Below, piece after piece: positions 10,977 through 22,900 of a stretch of 64,000 bases of DNA. Positions within the stretch are counted from its first letter, which is position 1; each line of letters starts with the position of its first letter. The DNA comes from Solenopsis invicta. Its lineage: Eukaryota > Arthropoda > Insecta > Hymenoptera > Formicidae. The stretch is taken from the NCBI RefSeq assembly GCF_016802725.1, contig NC_052677.1, positions 17,286,329 to 17,350,328 of the forward strand. Reading direction: 5' to 3'. The notes under the pieces were generated by a model. That model searched no databases, was not told the DNA's origin, and was given only the letters and a program-made list of their open reading frames with translations. The position numbers and the translations under genes were made by a program.

Positions 10977-13900
10977 TCAGAGGAAGCCATGACCGGCGAT
11001 GACCGCGGGAATGAATCCTTCTCTACCGTCTCTTGAGCGCACCCAGAACCAATCGTTCGTGTGATCGCTCAACAGAGCGACCACATCGCCCTTTGAGACC
11101 GTCAGGGCGTTCGCGGCACGTGCCTCGTAATCGTTCCTGATCACCAGGAGTGTGTGCCGCGAACCTTTGATGCGCGCGTTCGCCGCCGCCCTCAGGTACA
11201 GCCGATCGACGCTGCGCTCGCCGCATGCCGACACCGCGTCTCTTGGACCTCGTCTCATTCTGCCGCTACGTCCACGACTAGCCCCGCACTCGGATCTAGT
11301 ATCGCGCAGCTTCTCCATATCCGTCATGTTGCCTGAATAGAACAGAAAAGCCAGTTAAATACATTAGAAGTATGATAAAAGAAATACTCGAGGGGAAATT
11401 CACAGCCGGCATTGGTGTACAAAATTTCGGCAGTGGACTGCCGAAAAAAGTAAGCAGTGACCTATAATATTGACGGCATTGTCGTCAGTAGTTGGGGAGT
11501 GGTGAGCTCACTTCAGAGTCGGTTTTTCGATCATGGGGTTGAGCACAAAAATTTTTGAATACTTCGGGAAAGCTTTAGAATTCTTGTGCAGGCATTGGCA
11601 TATGATAATGGGCACGCGGTAGTGTTCATAATTGTATGGCATTGCCTTAATTTTAATATAGGATTGACGGCATTGTAGGCATTGACTAACAATAAGCATT
11701 GTCGGCAGTGTACAAAAATGTCGGCAGTGTTTTACAGCAATGCCAAAAATCGGCATTGGTGTACAAAATTTTGGGTTGTGAATTCCCCCTCGGAAATACT
11801 TGATTTATGTCTATTTCACAGAAAATTACAAACACTAAAAATTATCTCATATCTTATGATTTATTTATTAACCACTACCATGTTTCTTGATTTTTCGTTA
11901 TATCAGCAGAACAAATGGAAAACCGCCGTTTTTCAATAAATGGCGCGGTAAAAAAAAACGTGTGGGGACTGGCACCACTGTTTTCCTCTAGCGCTGCAGT
12001 GACTAGTTAGCGACTCTAAGTTGGCTGCCTGCGAGTAGCACGTGTGTTGCGACCACTGAACTCAATACATACAGGAAAGAGCCGTCCTATAGAAATCGTG
12101 TGTAAAAGGCCGGTCAGAGAGAGAGAGGTTATCATTATGTTGGCTGTCTCTTTTCTTCTTAAGCTCTTGAAACCGCCATTTTTGATGGTACAATCATATC
12201 TAAAAGTTAGTCAAACCTCCTAAAGTACTTCTGAATCATTCTCTGAATTCATCAGTCAGCATACTTTTGACGATGCTTGTACCGCTAAAAAAAGAGGCCT
12301 ACGACAGAAAGAGACAACTAACATAACGTAACCTCTCTTTGACCGCTTTTTTCCAGCCACGGCTCTTTCCTGTATATATTGAATTCAGTGGTTCCTCATC
12401 ATTACAAACGATCTTCCGCACGCATACGACGTACGTGGTTACGTCTGGGAGCAGATACCAGTATCACTTTCTCCAATGAAAAGAGATTTACTCATTGACA
12501 AAACTGGATTCTACGGATTCTACCGCTAAGTTGCCCTATCTACCGCTATTTTGAAGAATATACCGCTAAATTTTTTAAGGACCTGGTGACACTGTTTATC
12601 ATTACATTTGTGAATTTCGATTGGCGTCATATATTTCTTTGTGCACGAAAATGTCAGAATTTGTGCCAAATAAATTTCATTTGCGGCAAGTTTTGCTTTA
12701 TGCTTTCAATTTGAAAAAATCTGCGGCTGAGGCGCATCGAATGATTGTAGAAGTTTATGGTGAGGATTCCATTAGTGCAAAAACGTGTCGAGAATATTTT
12801 CAACGCTACATAAGGGGCGATTTTGACATAGAAGATAAGGAGTGTCCCGAACCGGTGAAAAAAGAAGATGTAGAATTGAAGGCATTACTGGATAAAGATT
12901 CATCTCAAACGCAACAGGAACTTGCAGATTCATTGGGCGTGACTCAAAAAGCTATTTCAAATCGTTTGAAAATCTTAGGAATGATTCAAAAGCATGGATA
13001 TTGGGTGCCATACGAATTGAAGCAGAGAGACGTCGAACGGCGTTTTTTCACGTGCGAACAGCTGCTCGAACGTCTAAAAAGAAAGTCTTTCTTGTATCGT
13101 ATTGTAACTGGTGGTAAAAAGTGGATCAATTACGAAATGGATCCACTTTACATAGCTGATAATAATTCAAAGCGAAAAAAATCGACGGCCAAGCGAAACA
13201 TCTATGGTTCGAAGCTCATGCTGTGTATTTGGTGGGACCAGCTCGGTGTAGTATATTATGAACTGTTGCAACCGGGTGAAACCATCACAGGAGCTCACTA
13301 CCGAACACAACTAATGCATTTGAGTAAAGCATTGCAGGAAAAACGGCTACAATACAAGGAAAAACACGATAAAGTGATTTTGCTGCATGACAACACTTGG
13401 CCACATGTTGCTCAGGAAGTTAAAACCTACTTGAAAACAATGAAATGGGATGTCCTACCTCACCCACCGTATTCTCCTGACATCGTCCCTTCTGATTACT
13501 ACCTGTTCCAATCAATGACCCATGACCTGGCTGAGCAGCACTTCTGTTCTTATGAAGAGGTCAAAGACTGGGTAGATTTGTGGATCGCCTCAAAAGACAG
13601 GCAATTTTTTCAACGCGGAATCAATATGCTGCCAGAAAAATGGAAAAAAGTTGTGGCTAGCGATGGACAATACTAGCAAGAATAAATATGTAAGCATTTT
13701 TTCACAATAAATCCTCGAATTTTTACAAAAAAAAACGGCAGTTTTCCATTTTGTACTCCTAATATTTCACTCCGTTATATTATGTCTCATTATATTCAAT
13801 TACAACTTATTTTCTAAATTTCATCAAGTCTTTATGTGAAAAGATTAGAGAAACTCTTTAATTACTTCATTTTCAAGACATTACAAGATTTGCTTTATAA

Positions 13901-16900
13901 TTTCATAGATTGAGAAAGAAATTTCATTCACCTAATGGTTGGGGAAAAACATCGGTAGAATCTTCCCAGCATGGTCCTCGCGTAGGTTGTGGTAGGATGC
14001 CCAAGGGCAAACAGGCGGCGTAGCCGACGTAACCCTCCTGTCCGTGAGGCGTTTGCACATACAGCCAGGTTTGGTTCTTGAAGACGGCATTCACGACTGT
14101 ACCCAGAGGGAGAGCCATCTCGTCCTGTATACCGCCTTGAGTTTGATATAATACCGATGGGAAAGATAAGACAACTGGAATGTTTGCTGGTCTCTCTATG
14201 GACGCCTAAGATTATAATTGTAAATTATATATATGTAAGTATTCGTTCTATAAAAAAGTACATTCAGTATAAAAAAATTATAGAATTAGAAAAGAAAAGA
14301 AATACCTTTGTCAGAAACGCATCAAGATCAGCGATCTCGTAGCCGAATCTACTAGGTAGTCTAGGTTTATGTGAACGTTTGGTCCGCCTATGTCGATGTT
14401 TCTCTCGTCCATTAGGTGTCGACGTTGATTCACGAGATACCAAGGAAGGTTCAGATACCGCTCTCTTCACTTTTTCCTTTTCCTTCGTATCTTTGATAGA
14501 TTCTTTGTCAAGATGCTTCTCCAGAGGACTATCCGACTGCTTCTCGCCAATCGTTTCTTTGCCAATAGTCTTTGGAAAAAAATTGAAAACAATAAAATGT
14601 ACTCGTTAAAATAATAATCTTAAGATAATGAAAGGATTTATTTGAAAGAAAAGTTTATATTTCGGATTTAAATAAAAATTAAGATTTACCTTCTCAATTC
14701 TTTCAATCTTGTGGAGCCTGTGCAAGATCTTCTTCTCGCGCTTTTCAATGCTCTCCTTGTTCTCGATATTCTCCTTGCTAGCAGTGTCCTTCTCTTTGAC
14801 ACTTTTAACGCTTTTTCTCGAGGATCTCTTGCTGTTCCGTGAGAAAGCGCCTCTATCATTGTTTGTACCTTTTATGAAGAAATATTTTTGTAATTTTATT
14901 AATGCATACAAAATAATTTTTTAAGATATCATTTACATGTTAAAAAAGCTTTAATAAAAGTAAAAGCAAGTTTTTTACATAGCTATCGATATCATACACT
15001 ATTAATATCAGTGCCAAAATAAATATGAAGAAAAACGTAAAAGAAAAAAAAATACATATATATAAAACGGATTATTTTTTTTTACCTCCATTGCTATTAA
15101 TGGTCGAATAGTTATTGGGTCCAGGACCCAAGTTGGATTGTTGTTGGCCGCGCAAGACCCAAGTTAGCGAGATTCTGGGGCGTAACAGGGTGCTCGATCG
15201 TTGCCCCATGCTCGCCGTCGATGCGACGGACGTCGGGGAGGGCGTCGGCGCTCTCGAGAGTGGCGGCGATCTAGAGTCACCCGTCACGACCTGCAACGGG
15301 CAGTCCGCCACCAGGTCCACCGTCTGCATCGAACGGCCATACTCCTGAAAAATACATTCTCCGTCAATCCCGAGCAAAATGTAGTAACGAAGACACAAGA
15401 ATAGTATATTAAATCTCATTACAAGTCTTATTTGATATAAATCTTTTATATTAATTAAAATTGAAATAAAAAAAAGTGTAAAAATTGTACATAAGTATAG
15501 AGAATATTTGGCAATGGAAGGAAGAAAGTTTTAAGAGTGATTCTAAATGATAAAATAAGACAAAAATAAAAAACAAAATTATGGCTTGGTTTATTATAAA
15601 TGTTAAATATTTATGTAACATTACTTAAAGCACATGATTCTTTAAAACATTTAGAATTAAAAAATGAAGCCTTAATTTTGTTAGTCTTAATTTTTGTCTT
15701 ACTTTATCATCTAGAATTACACACTTTTCTTCCGTTTAATATCAAATTTATACGTTCTGTTTGACTAATGAGCTTGATTATATAATTATAATTTCTTTAA
15801 AATTTTTATAGCTTGCATGCTGCAATTAATTTTTTTGCTAGCCATCTCTTTACAGTAATGAACTCGTTCGATGTAACTCTCTTTCAGCATTTCCCGATTG
15901 AATTAATAATCATTATGGGACACGTGTAATGCTATGTCGTGTGATATAGATAGATAATTTTATTGCCTCCCCTTAGGGTTACATCTCCGTACAGTCCGTA
16001 CAAATATTCCTTACCGACTATCTTACTTAACTACAACATGTCGTGTGATATTTCTTTATTGATACCGTGTCGCGTCCCTGCCTTTCTAGAGCGCGACTAG
16101 CCGCTCGGAACGAAGCTGGAACAGGAAGTTGAAATGCGATACACATGCATCTCTTTTATATTTTATACATCCTCTACAAGAAAGAGATATTCTTGTGAAA
16201 TAAGTGTCTTCCTCATATAACCCATTTACTTGCATTTTTTTTATTTCTGCATTTGCTACTCTCACCTTGTCTTTATCTTCAAAAAATGTTGTGCATTTTA
16301 CAAATAATTAAAGACATGATAAAGAACAATTCAAGTTCAAAATTTCATAACAGAGAAATGTGAATGTTTAGATATAATATTTAATACTAATCTCTCTAAT
16401 CATATTTAATATTAAATATTACAAATTCTTATGAGAAGCACTTGAATAAAAAAATTTCAATTTTATTATTATACAGTATCCATGACTCAAAGAGAACAGC
16501 CGAAACTTCCGCAACACTTAGAGAAAAATGATTTCCGGCCGCAAAAGACAGAAATATATCCGACCATCGAGTCGGATCGTCGGATTTCGGTCCGGAAGGG
16601 AATCCGGGTAATTTGTACTGGATTCTCAACCTCCTGCCTGGAGAAGCTATCTTCCCGTTCGCGCAGAAAGTGGATTATTAATGCGTCTCATGGGCGTTCA
16701 ATTAACCCGCGCGGCGAGTCGCCGGGATGAATTATTTGTCGGGGCTCTCGCGGTGTTCCGGCTCATGCTAACCGCGCCAGAATAACAAAATTTACGGTCG
16801 TCGCTTCTTTCTTGTGAGCGAATAAATGAGAAAAAAATATGTATATATATTATCATTGACAAATTTATCATCAAATCATTTATTATTCAAGTTGGTTGTT

Positions 16901-19900
16901 AGATAATCAAAAATAAATAAATACATTCAATGTGAATGCATAAAATTCAGCATGGATTAAAAAATCAAAAATTATGCAAACTGCATGATGACAAAATTAC
17001 AATGTATAGAAAACAAATTTAAACGATATATTATTTTATATAAATGACTTGCTGATTTGTTTTTTTAATATTTTTTGAAAAAAATTGAAAAATAAATTTT
17101 CTTCTATATAAGAAGAAAGAAAAACAAAAAATGATTTTTTATCGTACGGTACCTTGTACGAGATTCTATCGTTGATCGACGGAGATAGAAGAGCGGGATC
17201 TTCCCCTGAGATAGTTACAGCTTCCGTTTCCTCCGATTGATAGTCGATCTCGCTACTCCAGGAGTGTCGCCTCTTCAGATCCCCTAAAACAAAAAGGATA
17301 CTCAAATTAAAAAAAAAAACTAATAAAGAAAAGTTAAATAAAAAATTTTGTATTCATCTCCGCGTTGCTGAAACTTTATGAGTAAAATATTAAATAAAGA
17401 TTAAATGTGTAAAATTTTAAATAAAGCTAATTGGTATGGGAAAGAGATGGCGTGCACGTTCTGGCGTAAATAAAAAATATACAAAGGTAAAAAGAAACGA
17501 AGACAGTGTTGAATTTTAAGATAGGTATTATAATTGCTTACTGTTTCGATAAAATATGCCGTAACGGAAATATAAAATACCGCGGAAATTTTATGGATTG
17601 ATTTCAGATCGACCAGGGATAATTTCTGTGTTGTGTGATTTGCGTGCCTCGTCTTCGTGTTCCCTTCGAAGCCGGGGATCTTGGAAAACATTTCGGGGCC
17701 TTACACGCACGGGGATAATGGACGAGAGAATGAGCTCGCTGCTTAAACACAGTATTCGAGTCCCGTGACTTATGGATTCGATCGGACGCGGCGTACACCT
17801 TAGGGGCCCATAGGGGGGACCTCAACCTACGAATTTGCTCGTTTACTCGCAACAGTGGAATGCCGCGGCGATGCGATGGAAGACCCTTTTCTCCATGGGA
17901 AGCGAGCGAGCAATCGCGGGCGCGAAGATTTATCGATCTCGCGCGATCCAAATGTCGATTACGTCAGCTGGATCCCGCGATCGAGTGAGAATATGATGGG
18001 TAAGAGTAGCCAGGAATGTCGCGGGAACTCTGAGATTCCAACATAGTTTCAATGTAAAATCAAAGCAGATTGTTAAATTAATTAATTTATGTTTTAGTCC
18101 TCCGTTTGCAAAATATTTTTACTTTCTCCGTCTACAAACTGGATTCTTTTTGTCCAAGCCCTTTTTACTATTCTAGACTTTCGAAAAATCCAGGAAAGTT
18201 GGAAAGATTAAAATAAGTTATTTTTTCAACATCTCTATTGCATTATAGTAATTTTTAAAATTTCTATAATGCAATAGAGATGTTGAAAAATATTTAGTTA
18301 TTTAAAAATTGAAATTTAAGAGCAAATTTAGCTTGTGCTTAAAAAATCTAGATTGTAGACAGAGGGTTAGTAATATTAAATCAATTATAATATTCTTTAA
18401 TATTTCAATTTGATATTGAATTACAGTTCAATTAATATAAAAATTAATAATTAACTCTGGAACGATATCGCAGGTGTGACTGCACTTATAAGTGCATCCG
18501 AATGATGATGTCGAAAGACCAGATTTGCACACACGTGATCAGCGAGCACGTGCGCCGTTAAATGGCTCTGTCGGTGACACGCGCGTGACTTTTAACATAG
18601 GTGTAAATATTGCGAGGAATTTTTTGGAAGAATACTTTAACATATAATACATTTTCTTTTTTTGAATTATTTTTATCATGCGTTCTTCGTGCAAAAATTA
18701 ACTTTCAAATATCCTGACGGAAAAAATTCTACACAAATTTAAGAAATACTATAAAAGAATATACATAAAATGCTACTGAAACACCTTTTTAAATTTTTGT
18801 ATTTTCGTAGGGCGTCGTTTCTACTATTTCTACGAAAAAAACTAAAATATATTTAAAAAAATCTATATTTGCGTAGTTTACGTATATACTTCCTATGTCA
18901 CATCTTTTACTCACATACTTTAGACGTAAAGTGCATTTTTAAGTGATAAGTTGAAAAGTGGGCTTTATTTAGTGCTAGACCTTATTTGGTTCAGACTAGA
19001 TCATGTTCGATCACGGAAGATCACCGGATGGAGGGTTTCTTTTGCGGTCCGTAATGAACTTCTCTGTCTTCTCGTAAACGCGACGTACGTACAGTTCAAC
19101 CCGTTCGAGCCACGATAAATCCTCGTTATCCCCGAGCTCGTCGCAATCCGGCGACTCTCTTATCGAGTTTCTTCGACACGGACGACGAGATACGAGTGCG
19201 ACTCCCCGTGAACGAACGTCATTTGACAGATGATGCCTGCGTATCGGTCGACGAGAGAAAAAAGCCGCCGGGCGGGAGAGATACGAGAATTACCTGCGCT
19301 ATGCGACCGCTTCCGCTTCTTTGGCACGCCGATGGCTCGCGGAAATTCATTAACATTTAGCCGCTAATCACCGCGAGATTAAGCGCACTATCGTCCAGAT
19401 CACCTGGCACGTTGACGTTGTCGCTGCCATTGGCCCGATATGATGCGACGATGAAGATATCGCGCTGCCAAGCGCGGTGTCTCGTTTCGCGCCACGCACC
19501 TTCGCGATTATATCTCGGCGTTTTTTATTTCTGCACAGTCTATGCGTATGTATTTTTTTATTTTTTTTTATCCCTCTTACGCTTTTACATTTTATCAAGA
19601 CGACGTGGGAATCGTGAGGGATCTTGGAAAATTCACTGAACTCACCGACACACTTGCGCACACCAACGTTTAGGATAGACCGAGGCGAATCGGATCATTA
19701 TAAGCTGAGATGGTTATGAGATAGTTATCATTAATTTTTTATTTTTCTCGTAGCGGAAACAATAGACAATTCCCTATTGCGTATGCCAGTCGATGATACA
19801 AGCGCAGAGATCATGAGTGCGCGAAGAAATTTTGTCTCGCATATAAAATCCTAAATTTGTAACGAAAAAGCTTAATATGCTCTTTCAAAGAGTTCATTCG

Positions 19901-22900
19901 GTTATTTCTTTTAGATTTTTATTTTTATTTCTTGTAAATTGATGATCCGCTTGCCCCCAACGTTGGGCCGAATGGGACAATTTTCTTTTCTTAATTTTTT
20001 TTATTGTACAACAAGAAATACCATGTACTATTTTATTAATATATAAAATTTAAGCCAAAGATGTAAAGATTAAAAGAATTGCTAGCAAGACTTAATAACA
20101 AAATTAGTTTATTATTTTTTTATCCACGAAGTAAAATTGATCCGATTCGCCTCTATTCTAGATCGCTGAAAATATTATGACAACACTTTATCTTATGATA
20201 ATACCTTTAATAATTAAATTTGTTGTTGTATACGATTAGATATTTAGAAAATCAACATCCCGTCGATATTTGCCGATTGCACTTTTCCATTAAAATTAAT
20301 TCACGCACACGATTATGTGATTCCGTGCAACACGCTATTTTCAGGCTCCAATATGTCGATAGGCCGTCACATCGCTTCACACAACCAACACTCAAAGCCT
20401 TTTTCCGTATCTTCAATCCTCCGACTTTTTCACACTCAAATCCCTTTAAATCCATTTAAATATCTCCTTCGAAAGGGAACTGTTCTTCAACAACGATTTT
20501 GCACGCACACTGACTAGAGCTCGCCCTCTTGGAAAGGTGAAGATGATAAACCGTGAGAAGATAATTGAAGGAGAGTAAAAAGATTGCGTTTTCCTTCGCA
20601 CTTTTCATCGATCGCCGGACACTGACGGCGAGATTGCAGGTGCGCTTACAGGTTCACCCACAGGTGCAGCTCTGACTAGACTAAACGTGCTCGTTGCAGC
20701 GCGCCGAGTAGTAACTCTAGGAGAGGAGAGAGAGAAATCCGGGGAGAGAAAGCGGGATGAAGAGAAAAAGAGAGAAAGAGAGAGAAAGAGAGAAGGTAAT
20801 ACCCGGTGCCTCGATTGGCCCAAGCTTCCCGCGAAAACGGCCCGTCCAATCGCCGTGACCGCGTAATTGTCGGCTATCAGGCCTCGCAAAAACGACCCCG
20901 GCTTGGGCCCCGAGTCCCACGAAGCCGCCCCTTCGACCGACGTTCATCCGATGAGCACGCACTTCCCTCGGCACGTCTCTCCCTCTCGACTCGTTCGAGT
21001 CAAGATACCGTTAAACATCCTCGCTAAAAAGTAGATTAACGTGTCTACCGGAATCATAGATCTGCTGCCAGAAATCGAATTATTATTAATTAACCGTCTC
21101 CGACAGGTATCGTGGACGTACAACTAGAGATATATATCGCGCTAAATGTAATTTTAAACATCACCGAATTTAAAAACAAACGCATAATAACCATCCTTTG
21201 CTGAAGGATAATTAAAAATACCCCCTCTCTTTGCCTTCACTTACATTTGTTTTTTTTGGAATTACAACATTTTGCTTCTCATCGCTCATCCCGCTGCTTA
21301 GCTGCTTATCCCGCTATAATTTATAATTTCACGATTTTTGCGAGATTCGCGCCCTGACATCTCTCGTCATACCCGAACGAATGAATAACTCTTTCGCGGG
21401 CGCGCGCGAGAGAGAAAGAGAGAAACGAGGGAGAATGGGCGGTTCGTAAGTGGCGGGTCGATGAGACGCGGCGGGGTGAGGAACCGAGATGGAGGAGGGC
21501 CCAGCGACCTCTGACCCCCTTGGGAACCGTGAAGAGCCCGAGGGCAGCGCGAGGCCGAGAAAGGGACTCGAGGAGAATCCGACCGGGACCCACCCGGCCC
21601 AAAATACTTGCACGCCGTCGGCGTAACCATCGGCGGGCCCTACGGGCCCCAACTGATGGTGAATTAATTCGTTGCGAAAAACAATCAGATTCTAGATAGC
21701 CGATGCGTGTGCGTATGTACGATGTAACATATTGCGTAAGACCAAAGTAGATCGTTCTTTTTTTTTTTTAATAAAAGTAGTTAATACAACCCTCTGGTAA
21801 AAATGTATGCAGTTTTTCTGGACATCCATTCAGTTATTTAGTATTATTGAAGTGAGTTCGGGAATTAAACCCAGGTAACTTCAGACTACAGTTTACATAT
21901 ACTATAGCTTACAAGGGAACGCAACCAAGTGTCTTTCTCTGAAAATCGGTTATTAATGGGGAAAGAATTAGCAGACAAGCTTTCAGGTTTCTTATCTAAT
22001 CTTCTTATATAATCAATTGAATAGTCCATTTATTGTCCATTTATTGTTCAGTGAATTGATTCAGATTTTGCACATCTTTTGTGCACGGTAACTGTAGATA
22101 AAGCGCCTACAGTTTACACCTTGATTAGGATCCTAGTAGGGTCCCTCATTTCCCAATACTAGACAAAAAGTCGATATAACTGTCTAGTGACTGCTTAAAA
22201 GATGCATGAAATTTCTACCAGGGAATAATTAAAGAACATCATCGATCCGCCCAAAATGAAAAGTGGTGCTCAGCGGAAGTCTCGGGCGGAAGTCTGTTCA
22301 GTTTTTCTCAGACCGATACGAGTATAAAACGAACATCGAGTCTCACGAGTAGCCGGCTGGATCCTGCGTCTCATCTTGAGACTCTCTCTCGTACATATTT
22401 TCACCTTGATCCTGGACAAGCAAGGATTTAAGAGGGACGAGAAGCGCGAGCGAGGCGCAGAAAGCGCGCGTGAGCGTGTAATGGTGATTGAATGCGGCTA
22501 ATGGCCGTCTCGTACGGGACTTTCCATACAGCTCCGCCAAGATATACGTTATGACCGCGGCATAACATTTACCGGGTGGTAAACAGCCACGTATAAACTT
22601 GGGCTCAAGTTCTCTTGCAAAAGGAGGAAGGGGAGAGGGGGAGTTAGGGAAAGAGAGCGGGTTCATCGCCGACCTGGTTCTCCGTCACTTGGAGAACACA
22701 GTTCGAGGAACTCGAATGATAGGTTCGTCTTCGCGTTAACCGATAACGACCTTACGGGAGAAAAGATAAGAATATTCCCGCTAAGAAATCTCTCAAGAGG
22801 TATATTCAGTTTTGTACTGCTATAATTTGACATTTTGAGGAGGAGTTCTCCAAATGAAGTTCCTTGTGCTTTACGTTCCAACGCGTTCTTACGTTGACTC

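Larger units (their letters stand above)
11903..13762 (+). mobile_element. Mariner-type element, complete with terminal inverted repeats
   Basis: Left end TCAGCAGAACAAATGGAAAA (continuing CCGCCGTTTTT) pairs with the right end read on the other strand, TTAGGAGTACAAAATGGAAA (continuing ACTGCCGTTTTT). Both ends abut a TA dinucleotide (11901-11902 and 13763-13764), the mariner target duplication. The transposase ORF fills the right half. The leader before the ATG is about 750 bp, far longer than usual for mariners. Part of this is explained by an inverted-repeat insertion at about 12052-12394 and part by a 20-bp-spaced motif array at 12521-12568. The element sits in an intron of the SH3 gene in the opposite orientation. 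Confidence 0.85.

Noticed and set aside
20605..21027. ORFs on both strands around a GA-rich tract
   Set aside because: Low-complexity reading frames across GA repeats and CpG-rich DNA; no domain.
21321..21652. Three overlapping minus-strand ORFs
   Set aside because: All three frames are open at once in a CpG-rich intronic island, which is a composition effect.
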